A stretch of 22,752 bases of DNA, from positions 1-22,752 of the forward strand of contig JAYNJW010000030.1 of assembly GCA_038110535.1 (NCBI GenBank), written 5' to 3'. Position 1 is the first letter of the stretch. The number at the start of each line of letters is the position of its first letter. Below, piece by piece: positions 7,209 through 13,999 of this stretch. The DNA is from Chordibacter sp038110535. Its GTDB lineage: Bacteria; Verrucomicrobiota; Verrucomicrobiia; Opitutales; Seribacteraceae. A model generated the notes under the pieces. It searched no databases. It worked only from the letters and a program-made list of their open reading frames with translations, and was not told the DNA's origin. A program made the translations under genes and the position numbers.

Positions 7209-7654
7209 AATAAATAGTAAGTGGATTTTATAAAATGGTTAACATTTGATAAACATTGGTCTTTTATTGGTAGCGTATGGGAATGTAATACGCCTGAGTG
7301 GAAAGTATTTTGGAATTAAGTAATATGTAGTTACCTGGAACCCTAGACTAAGCAGTCTATTGAATCGATAATGGTAAGATTAATGTATGGATAAAAGCAT
7401 TCTAATATAATTTAGATTTTGAGATTAAAATTTTCCCCAATGTACCGGCACAACAAAGGCCGGAACCTGGGATAAGCTGATTTAAAAATTTATTCATCGT
7501 GTAAAGAGTACAACCACATGAAATTTGAGGTAATCAATTTATACTGCAGACCATATCCATCGTTCTGATCAGACCTTCTACAATGTAGATATTTTTGCCC
7601 AGTTTTCATGAGGGTTAGATATTCAAATATAAAGAAATTAGATACATAGTATGG
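7209..7654. other. AT-rich intergenic region
   Basis: About 450 bases between two minus-strand genes contain no ORF of note. A small hairpin CCGGC-N9-GCCGG lies at 7445-7463 and an ATCGAT palindrome near 7355. It should hold the promoter of the 6429-7208 gene and the end of the transcript above it, but I cannot point to clear boxes. Confidence 0.45.
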
Positions 7655-7903
7655 TTATAAATTGCCTTGGGTGCTAAGTAGGTAGGCTGCCTTTTCAATC
7701 TTTTCACGCCTGTGAACTTTTTGCCTGTGAGAATTCCTTGAGAACTCATCCTGAGGATAATCTGAATCATGATCCGGCAAAATAGAACGAGAAGATGATG
7801 GGGATAAGGCAATATTTACATTTAGCTTAGTACTCCCGAGCCCTTTATTTTTGGACTTCGGTGGTGGCGGACGGTAACCCGCCAAATTATTATCTATACG
7901 CAT
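7655..7903 (-). CDS. Small proline-rich/basic protein, 82 aa, unknown
   Basis: The ORF begins 45 bases after the stop of the flagellin at 7949-8974, in the same direction, so it is likely co-transcribed. The product opens M-R-I-D-N-N-L-A-G-Y-R followed by four prolines and a lysine-rich stretch, then a serine-rich middle and a basic C-terminus. It has no signal peptide or membrane span and is not flagellin-like. The upstream sequence has no strong ribosome site. Position suggests a flagellin-associated small protein; I do not recognise the family. Confidence 0.45.
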   Translation of the reverse strand: MRIDNNLAGYRPPPPKSKNKGLGSTKLNVNIALSPSSSRSILPDHDSDYPQDEFSRNSHRQKVHRREKIEKAAYLLSTQGNL

Positions 7904-7948
7904 GTCTTATTAATAGGTATGAGTGAAATATTTGAGAAAAAATTGAGA

Positions 7949-8974
7949 TCATCGACCGAGCAGGGTTAGGGCGATATTTGTTAATTGGTTTGCCTGAGCC
8001 ACCATGGAGGCAGCTGCTTGAACTTTTACATTCTGCTGGGCAAAACGAGTCGATTCCAGAGCGATATCCGCATCCATTATTCGTCCGTGTGCGGCCTCGA
8101 GATTCGTCATATTCAGGGATAACAATTCATCCACCATGAATAAGCGGTTTTGTTCGGCACCATTCTCGGCTCGGGCATCCGCAATCCTTTCAATGATTGA
8201 GACAAATTGCCCCATGGAAACAAATAAAATACTTTTAAGAAATCCCTCGTCATCAAAGACCTCTGCGTTAGCAGTGCTTGAAGAAGCTGAATAATTTGTT
8301 GCATTTAATTCATTTGCATTGGCAAGATTTGCATCCGTTCCCGAAAACGACACCACAAAATTAGTATCTAAGCTACCAAGTTTAAATACATTCTCGAAGT
8401 TGGTAACTCCAATGGAAACATTTCCATTTTCAAATTGGCCACTATCATGCGTGTATAGTGTTCTGGAAAAAATAGTAACCTGCTGAAGATTTTCGTCTAA
8501 TGTGTGTCCTTTATTGAGTGGTGGTTGTTCAGGTGGTTGCGTACTTCTGGAGCCGCTTACGGAGAATAAACTGACTCCGTTAAATTTTTCTCGGTATATT
8601 TGACCAAGCTGTCTTTGGAGCTCGATAAATTCCTTACTGTAGTTCTCAATATCGCTCGCATTTTTGGACACATCTTGGGCCATAGCTCGAAGCTCTGACA
8701 TTCTTGACACTATATTTCCAGCCGATGTTAGCGAGCCGTCCTGCACTTGAAGAAAAGAAATTCCGTTTTGAACATTTTGCCGAACCGCTTCAGTTCTGCT
8801 TAGACGAGAATTGAGTTTGTAAGCCACAGACATACCGCCAGGATCATCCCGGCCATCAACGATGCGGTTTCCGGAAGAAAGGCGGGCAAGGCTTCTCCTC
8901 AAGGCATCGTTAGTACGCGACAAATTTAATGCCGCAGTGGTTGCAGCGTTATTAGTATTAACAGTTATAGCCAT
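7949..8974 (-). CDS. fliC: Flagellin, 341 aa
   Basis: A complete flagellin. N-terminal blocks are T-V-N-T-N-N-A-A-T, L-A-R-L-S-S-G-N-R-I-V, then D-D-P-G-G-M-S-V, where its close paralogues have E-D-A-G-G, and E-K-F-N-G-V-S-L-F. The variable part keeps L-Y-T-H-D-S-G and N-G-N-V-S-I. The end is L-E-A-A-H-G-R-I-M-D-A-D-I-A-L-E-S-T and then L-T-L-L-G-R. It starts 31 bases after the stop codon of the flagellin-like gene at 9006-9824, so the two probably form one transcript driven by the sigma28-like promoter at 9997-10023. No Shine-Dalgarno is seen and no AAGGA leader hairpin is present, setting it apart from the 3177 and 5245 pair. Confidence 0.95.
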   Translation of the reverse strand: MAITVNTNNAATTAALNLSRTNDALRRSLARLSSGNRIVDGRDDPGGMSVAYKLNSRLSRTEAVRQNVQNGISFLQVQDGSLTSAGNIVSRMSELRAMAQDVSKNASDIENYSKEFIELQRQLGQIYREKFNGVSLFSVSGSRSTQPPEQPPLNKGHTLDENLQQVTIFSRTLYTHDSGQFENGNVSIGVTNFENVFKLGSLDTNFVVSFSGTDANLANANELNATNYSASSSTANAEVFDDEGFLKSILFVSMGQFVSIIERIADARAENGAEQNRLFMVDELLSLNMTNLEAAHGRIMDADIALESTRFAQQNVKVQAAASMVAQANQLTNIALTLLGR

Positions 8975-9005
8975 TTGATAATTTTAAAAAGAAAACAAGA
9001 GGGTA

Positions 9006-9824
9006 TTAATTAAAAAGATGAGGTCGTTTTACAGGCCCAGGATCCTCGTCGTTAGGGAAGGGCGGGGGAGTCCATCTACGCCCGCCAAGGAACCCCTTCA
9101 ATGTATGGACAATCCCTTGCCATCTCTGGTAGATTAAGTGCCACTGCATTCGGTTAATAACGCAGAGCATACGCCATTCATCGAAGGCGGCACTGAAGCT
9201 TTGTGGGTCAAGGAGAAGGCCCGTCGCAGAGGGCGAAACTTTCCCGACATCAATCGCCGACAAACCTGGTTTTTGTAAGTTGCACCGATCAATGGAGAGA
9301 CCCTCCCAATGATTCTTGGACGGCACGACCACAGTAACAGGCTTGGCCGGCCCGACTGAAAATAAAGCGGTATGGTCAAAGGTTGATTTAGCGATGGACC
9401 TGAAAGTATTTCGAGACTCTTCGAACTTTGATTGGGCAACATCATGATAGTCAGACGAACTTCTGGCCTGGTTTAATAGCAGGGCCATCTCACTTAGCCT
9501 TCCACCCATCTGGGCAAGAGCAAATTCCTGTTTATCGATTAGCTTGACACCAGCTTCCAAGTTTGTGGCCACTGATTCTAGGATAATCTGCTCAATCGAA
9601 ACATCCTTAGGGTTTGAAAGAAAACAATTGGTTACACCATCAGCAAGCATTCGGTCGGCAAAGGGTTTATCCTTATTTAGACCAATTACCCTGCCTCCGG
9701 CCAAGACTTTGGCAAAACCGGAGAGTTTCCTATGGGTTTTTCCTGGATCTGGAGAGGATTGAGCAAGGGAAAAGGGAATGGCATAACCATGCTTATCGCC
9801 TGAACTTTTATAAATATCTTTCAT
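9006..9824 (-). CDS. Strongly diverged flagellin-like protein, 272 aa
   Basis: The N-terminal third keeps a worn flagellin D0/D1 pattern: R-K-L-S-G-F-A-K-V-L-A-G-G-R-V-I at about residues 33-48 lines up with L-R-K-S-L-A-R-L-S-S-G-K-R-I. Then I-D-K-Q-E-F-A-L-A-Q-M-G-G-R-L-S-E-M lines up with the Q-D-G-A-L-E-T-V-G-K-V-V-N-R-M-A-E-L helix, and H-T-A-L-F-S with G-I-S-L-F-A. The C-terminal D0 helix is absent; the end is instead proline-rich (P-P-P-F-P) and acidic. I prefer the ATG at 9824; a GTG at 9896 would add 24 residues. It is the first gene after a sigma28-like promoter and sits directly before a normal flagellin. With the 6429-7208 product it forms an I-D-K-Q-containing paralogue family whose function is unknown. 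Confidence 0.65.
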   Translation of the reverse strand: MKDIYKSSGDKHGYAIPFSLAQSSPDPGKTHRKLSGFAKVLAGGRVIGLNKDKPFADRMLADGVTNCFLSNPKDVSIEQIILESVATNLEAGVKLIDKQEFALAQMGGRLSEMALLLNQARSSSDYHDVAQSKFEESRNTFRSIAKSTFDHTALFSVGPAKPVTVVVPSKNHWEGLSIDRCNLQKPGLSAIDVGKVSPSATGLLLDPQSFSAAFDEWRMLCVINRMQWHLIYQRWQGIVHTLKGFLGGRRWTPPPFPNDEDPGPVKRPHLFN

Positions 9825-9996
9825 AATAAGGCATTTATTTGAGTAATCGTCCCCCACGCTGGTGTGAGCAGATAAAGTCCGAGAAATGACATACACCAGA
9901 GTATCTAAGACTCATTAATACGGGAAGTATACATGCCCTTTGCATAGGTGACACTTTTGAAATATAATTTTCTACAAACATCTGTATATTAGTGTA

Positions 9997-10023
9997 TAGT
10001 CGGATAATGTTAATTAATCTTTA
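9997..10023 (-). promoter_or_regulatory. Sigma28-like promoter for the 9006/7949 pair
   Basis: The minus strand reads TAAAGATT-N11-TCCGACTA, with the -35 at 10023-10016 and the -10 at 10004-9997. The enteric FliA consensus is TAAAGTTT-N11-GCCGATAA, so spacing is exact and both boxes match well. The predicted start near 9990 gives a leader of about 165 bases to the ATG at 9824. The same pattern precedes the large flagellin. Confidence 0.6.
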
Positions 10024-10084
10024 ATTTAAAGTTAACATATTTTCAGAAATAATTTCACAGTTTTAAAAATACCCATGTAATTTC

Positions 10085-10414
10085 TTAGGAGTTGCCTAGG
10101 TTTGAGTTAAACCAATGATCTATAAGGTTCCTTGGAATACCGCCTGTACGAGAGGGGGTAATACGTAAAGAAGCAGAGAAGCGAAAACGATATGCATGAC
10201 TCATTTGAGCAAGACGCTTATTTTCTAAGGACTTCCAACTAGCCAATGCTGCTTCAAGATTCACGACCGCCATTCTCTTGGCTTGTAGACATAAATTGGA
10301 ATGATCCAGTCGTGGTAGGGCAGATCGATCCAGGTTACCTATCTGGGACTGTGAGTAATCAAACCGGACCTTCTCAGATTTAGATAAATTAACTGTGTTA
10401 AGATTTGCGTTCAT
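10085..10414 (-). CDS. Short flagellin N-terminus-like protein, 109 aa
   Basis: The start M-N-A-N-L-N-T-x3-S-K-S-E, then L-D-R-S-x2-P-R-L and R-M-A-V-V-N-L-E-A, follows the order of the partial flagellin at 1-635: M-N-I-S-L-N-T, S-E-A-R, L-Q-R-S-I-A-R-L, M-A-V-A-M-K-L-E. The S-S-G and D-D-A-G-G blocks are lost and the protein ends where domain D1 would continue. An AAGGAT ribosome site lies six bases before the ATG, so it may still be translated. It may be a truncated, decaying flagellin or a small D0-like protein. The match is by eye and short, so confidence is limited. Confidence 0.45.
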   Translation of the reverse strand: MNANLNTVNLSKSEKVRFDYSQSQIGNLDRSALPRLDHSNLCLQAKRMAVVNLEAALASWKSLENKRLAQMSHAYRFRFSASLRITPSRTGGIPRNLIDHWFNSNLGNS

Positions 10415-10782
10415 GATATTATCCTTTGTGAAGTTTTTGAAACAGGATAGAGTAACAAATTAAGGAATTATCCGTTGATGAATGATCAGGTACTGACCAA
10501 CTCTGTTGCGGTATGTTCTTGCTTGTCCCCCAAGTACGCGACTTTTCTTGGAAAGAAGCGAAGCTGAATCGATTGCAAGAAATGATCAAGCTATCTTGAA
10601 CACAAGCCTCAGGGAATTCAAAGGGGGAGGCATCTCCGAGTTTCTTCTCGGAGTGCCCACTCCTAGTTGTATAACTGAAATTCTTAGATGAATCGCATCC
10701 ACTACCTTGTAAGTGTTTTTTATTCATTAGAATTATCTGTCTATGAAAGCCCATTAGCCAATATTATCTATCCTTGCTGTTA
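10415..10782. other. Gene-poor spacer with a hairpin after the large flagellin
   Basis: A 111-codon reverse ORF fills 10419-10754, but its length is at chance level, its composition is unlike its neighbours and it holds a hairpin, so I do not call it. An inverted repeat at 10629-10657 pairs GGCA-(T)-CTCCGAG with CTCGGAG-TGCC around a TTTCTT loop. It lies about 125 bases past the stop at 10783 and is the likely transcript end of the large flagellin. Confidence 0.45.
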
Positions 10783-13025
10783 TTATTGAAGCAATTGAAG
10801 AACGATTTGATTCATCTGATTGGCTTGTGAGACCATCGCCGCTCCTGCTTGCATAAGCACATTTTGCTGAGCCATTCTGGCTGCCTCTTTTGCCATATCG
10901 GCATCCATAATGCGTCCATGAGCAGCTTCGAGGTTCACCTGGTTTTCCTCCAGCATCCGAGTTGCGTAGTCGAGCCTGGTTAATGTACCACCATTCACCG
11001 CCCGGAAGTTGGCAATGGTTTGAATGTAATCAACGAAGTCTGCCACACTGAAGTCGCCCAAACTATTGGAGGTATCCAGTAAGTCTTTATTGTTATCGGC
11101 ATCGGAATCGATGTGACCGCCTTCTTTAGCAACCTGAGAAAATGCAGTCGTACTGTAGTAGTCGTCAGCAGTGCCGTATATTCCGTCACCTCCGGCGTTC
11201 AAACCACCGTAGAAGAGATCATCATTACTGTTGTAAATTCCGTCGGCACCAAGGTCAGGATCCGTTCTCCTCTCAATACTATTGGTGCGAACCAAGCCAG
11301 AATCAGGTAGCCGGTCGATAAAATCAAGGGTTTGATTGGGCCTGTAATAAACCCCATGTGCCAGATCGGTGGTTCCTCCACCACCAACGGTATCGACATA
11401 CAAATTAAGTTCAGTAACGGCACCTTGCAACAAAAGCTGTTCAAAACTCGTGACACCGTCTTGTCCACTGCCAGCAGTAAAGGTTTTATCACTGGATGAA
11501 AGGTGGGAGGTGTAGATATAATGTTTACCTTGATAGTAAATATTATCCCCACGCTCATAGTCCACATCAATGGTCTTGTTGATCAGTGAGCCAAAGTGCG
11601 TCTTGGTCCAGTAATCATCATTGNNNNNNNNNNNNNNNNNNNNNNNNNNNNNNNNNNNNNNNNNNNNNNNNNNNNNNNNNNNNNNNNNNNNNNNNNNNNN
11701 NNNNNNNNNNNNNNNNNNNNNNNATTTCCAGTTGTGGCCAAGCTGACAACATTGTCACCATATTTAAAGATACCATTATTGCTCCATTGTTTAAGCTCCC
11801 AATTTTGAGTAGGCTCATAAATGTCGCTTCCTACCTGCACAAAGGTAGGAGTGTATTTGTTGCCAGCATTATCATTCAAAATTCCAGCAAATATGGAAAC
11901 ATCTGAGCCGTCATAGGAGGCAGGTGTAACATGTTCGGAGTTTGGCATAATGTAGCTCGATGTGGGTCTGCCTGTAGCATCACCAGTTCGATCTTCTCCT
12001 ACATATTCAAAGTACTTCCCTTCTCCCATATAATCCTCGATGATTTTATTCAGGGATATATTGCGAGGCACATCACTCTGGGCTTTGATAAAAATAAAGC
12101 TACCCGGATCATTCCAATGTGCCTGGACCTTTAAAATGTCACCTTCGAGATAAGCAACTGCTTCACCGGTTGAATTAAATTTCAAGCTGTTATGATCATA
12201 CTCATCGGCATCCGGATAGGCCTCAGAAAAGCCCTTACCAGACTTGTCAGCAATTCGTATCCAATTGGAATTAACCCCCGATGTGTCTTCAATTTTGGAA
12301 CCTGAAACAACATCCTTAAGTGCCATGAAATAGCCAGCGGTGTCATCCGTTGGACCACGGCGAAAAACGACTTCACCCTTTTGGTAATCGCGAGTTGCAA
12401 AACCCGGGTTGGCATCAAGAATTCCGGCATCCTTGCTGAACTCACCAACGAGTTGACGGTATTCTCCTTGCGAGCCAGAATTGAGTTCTCCATCTGCTCC
12501 AAACTTTGATTTTAAATTCTCAAACAAGCCTACTCGAGAAATCTCAATTTTCTCTCCAAGACCATCATCGGAAGTAACAATTTTTAAGTTATTACGGTCT
12601 GGTCTGACTGATGCAAATAACGACACACCATTAAATTTTTGGACTCGCAGGGAATTCAATTCCTTTTGTAATTCATGAAATTCATGGTTGTAAGTCTCAC
12701 GGTCCATATCATTTTTCGAAACATCGTTCCAAAAAGACTTGAGTTCTGACATCCGATCGATGATTTCGCCCGCTATTTTAAGAACGCTGTCCTGCATCTG
12801 TAGAAAAGAGATGCCATTTTGAGTGTTCATCATGGAAGCAGTTGCGCGACGGAGACTGCTTTGTAATTTCATTGCGACCGCTAGTCCGCCGGCATCATCG
12901 GAAGCAGAGGTTATACGGTTGCCACTTGATAACCGTTGAATGCTTTTGCTCAAACGGCTGCTTGCCCGCTTGAGATTGAGAGAGGCATTTGTCGATGCCA
13001 GGTTTGAATTTATTGTTATACTCAT
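10783..13025 (-). CDS. fliC: Very large flagellin with repeated surface modules (interrupted by assembly gap)
   Basis: The N-terminal part (13025-11724, 434 residues) and C-terminal part (11622-10783, 279 residues) are open up to the gap from both sides and carry the two halves of one flagellin: Q-R-L-S-S-G-N-R-I-T and D-D-A-G-G-L-A-V at the start, L-E-A-A-H-G-R-I-M-D-A-D-M-A-K-E-A and L-Q-L-L-Q at the end. The two halves are in different frames only because the gap length is arbitrary. The variable region is very large, with Y/F-x2-G-D/E-x-V/I modules at about residues 214-258 (D-Y-Q-K-G-E-V-V), 291-320 (A-Y-L-E-G-D-I-L), 420 onward (F-K-Y-G-D-N-V-V) and just after the gap (D-Y-E-R-G-D-N-I-Y-Y). 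Then come Asp/Gly repeats and an EF-hand-like loop. GGAGG (13036-13032) is six bases before the ATG. Confidence 0.9.
11624..11723. other. Assembly gap (100 N)
   Basis: Exactly 100 N interrupt the large flagellin gene inside its run of repeated modules. The round number is a placeholder, so the true length is unknown. The reading frames on either side do not agree at this length, which tells nothing about a real frameshift. Confidence 0.98.
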
Positions 13026-13031
13026 GATAGT

Positions 13032-13126
13032 CCTCCTTGACTGTAAAGAGCTTCATCCTTGAAGCTTGTTCCGAGTTTTTTGGAAGGGTTTCGAGTCCCT
13101 TGTCGCTGACCTCCTTGTCGTCGACA
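13032..13126 (-). promoter_or_regulatory. Structured leader of the large flagellin with AAGGA-loop hairpins
   Basis: On the minus strand, 13066-13049 reads AGCTTC-AAGGAT-GAAGCT, a perfect 6-bp stem presenting AAGGAT. At 13126-13101 an outer TGTCG/CGACA stem and an inner GAC-AAGGAG-GTC stem present a second AAGGA. A third lies in AAGGAGG over the ribosome site (13038-13032). A further AAGGG/CCCTT hairpin spans 13084-13101. The predicted transcript start near 13127 would put the first hairpin at the very 5' end. CsrA or a similar GGA-binding protein is the inferred regulator. Confidence 0.55.
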
Positions 13127-13133
13127 CCATGAA

Positions 13134-13160
13134 TAGTCGCCCTCTTATTTGAACACTTTA
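13134..13160 (-). promoter_or_regulatory. Sigma28-like promoter of the large flagellin
   Basis: The minus strand reads TAAAGTGT-N11-GGCGACTA, with the -35 at 13160-13153 and the -10 at 13141-13134. Spacing equals the FliA consensus, and the -10 shares CGACTA with the promoter at 9997-10023. The predicted start is near 13127, about 100 bases before the ATG. Confidence 0.6.
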
Positions 13161-13278
13161 GAAAAAATCTTCTTTTTTTTAAATATTCCGAATTAAAATT
13201 TCGTATAGCACTGAAATTCAATGTTTTAAAAAATAATAAAAATTAAAATTTTTTTTCAAATTTCACAAATTTTGATAA

Positions 13279-13303
13279 AAATTTCATCCCGAGGATGAAA
13301 TTT
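13279..13303 (+). promoter_or_regulatory. Inverted repeat over the start codon of the 13295 gene
   Basis: Arms aaatttcatcc (13279-13289) and its exact complement (13293-13303) close a 3-base loop. The right arm contains the ATG at 13295-13297 and most of the only nearby ribosome-site-like GAGG. In the mRNA this hairpin would hide the start of translation. As DNA it could instead be an operator in the divergent promoter region. Confidence 0.5.
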
Positions 13304-13999
13304 CAAATAGTATTTGAATCGCGATTTGGCATTGATGTAATTGGATTAGAATGTAATCATTTCAGCATGCCCAAAGTATTGGCAGATAAGGAAGAAGTTG
13401 TGTTCCAGGAGGGCATTCCCACCGACCCTGGTCAAATCTACCAACTTCTTATGGCTGCGTTTGCTGAACAAAAACGCTCTGTTGTAAAGTACCTAGTAGA
13501 CGGCAAGGATACATTACAGACTGGAGAATTCCCTGAAGCTTTCGATATAATCGAAGCAGAAAGTTTGTCGCATGACGAGATCAGTCTCCGTCTATCAATT
13601 GATTTTATTAACCAGATGAACACCCTCGAGACATCGATTTCTGCTTATCTAATCAATGTACTAACTACTTCCTGGTCCGATGTGTTTAATCAGATGGATG
13701 CATTTATTAAAAAGATTCAACCTTTTGCAGACCTTATCGATCACATTAGCCCCTATGTGCAATCCTATGAACCGCCTTGGAAAAACGAGATCGAAGAAAT
13801 TGCTAAATCACAAGCCGAATGTCTTGGTCAAATTCTTTTGGCCTTTGAAAATTCTGATCCTGCTGGTTTATCTGAAGAATTAGAATTCTCCTTTCTCCCA
13901 CTTTATGCCACAACAATTAACTTATTTAGTCAGAAAATTATTCCGTTTTTAAAAGAAGCAACCGATCAACAAACGGACCAGGAGGTTGCCAGTGCTTGA
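13295..13999 (+). CDS. Uncharacterised protein coupled to the Maf glycosyltransferase, 234 aa
   Basis: This is the first gene of the plus-strand flagellar run, divergent from the large flagellin. The product is acidic, has no signal peptide or membrane span, and opens with a beta-rich segment (M-K-F-Q-I-V-F-E). The remainder, from about residue 85, is largely helical. Its stop codon overlaps the GTG of the next gene by eight bases and its last codons encode that gene's AGGAGG ribosome site, so the two are translationally coupled. That makes a role with Maf in flagellin modification likely, perhaps as a partner or regulator. I do not recognise the family. The start codon lies within a perfect inverted repeat. 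Confidence 0.8.
   Translation: MKFQIVFESRFGIDVIGLECNHFSMPKVLADKEEVVFQEGIPTDPGQIYQLLMAAFAEQKRSVVKYLVDGKDTLQTGEFPEAFDIIEAESLSHDEISLRLSIDFINQMNTLETSISAYLINVLTTSWSDVFNQMDAFIKKIQPFADLIDHISPYVQSYEPPWKNEIEEIAKSQAECLGQILLAFENSDPAGLSEELEFSFLPLYATTINLFSQKIIPFLKEATDQQTDQEVASA

Noticed and set aside
10419..10754. Reverse ORF of 111 codons after the large flagellin
   Set aside because: Length is at chance level, no ribosome site or motif is seen, and it contains the likely transcript-end hairpin.
10783..11570. Reading the C-terminal flagellin part as an independent gene starting at the GTG at 11565
   Set aside because: The frame is open upstream of that GTG into the gap and the protein lacks an N-terminus, while the segment across the gap lacks a C-terminus; one gene explains both.
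1..13025. The flagellin array as a phase-variation or DNA-inversion system
   Set aside because: All genes point the same way, no recombinase gene and no matching inverted repeats flanking a gene or promoter were seen.
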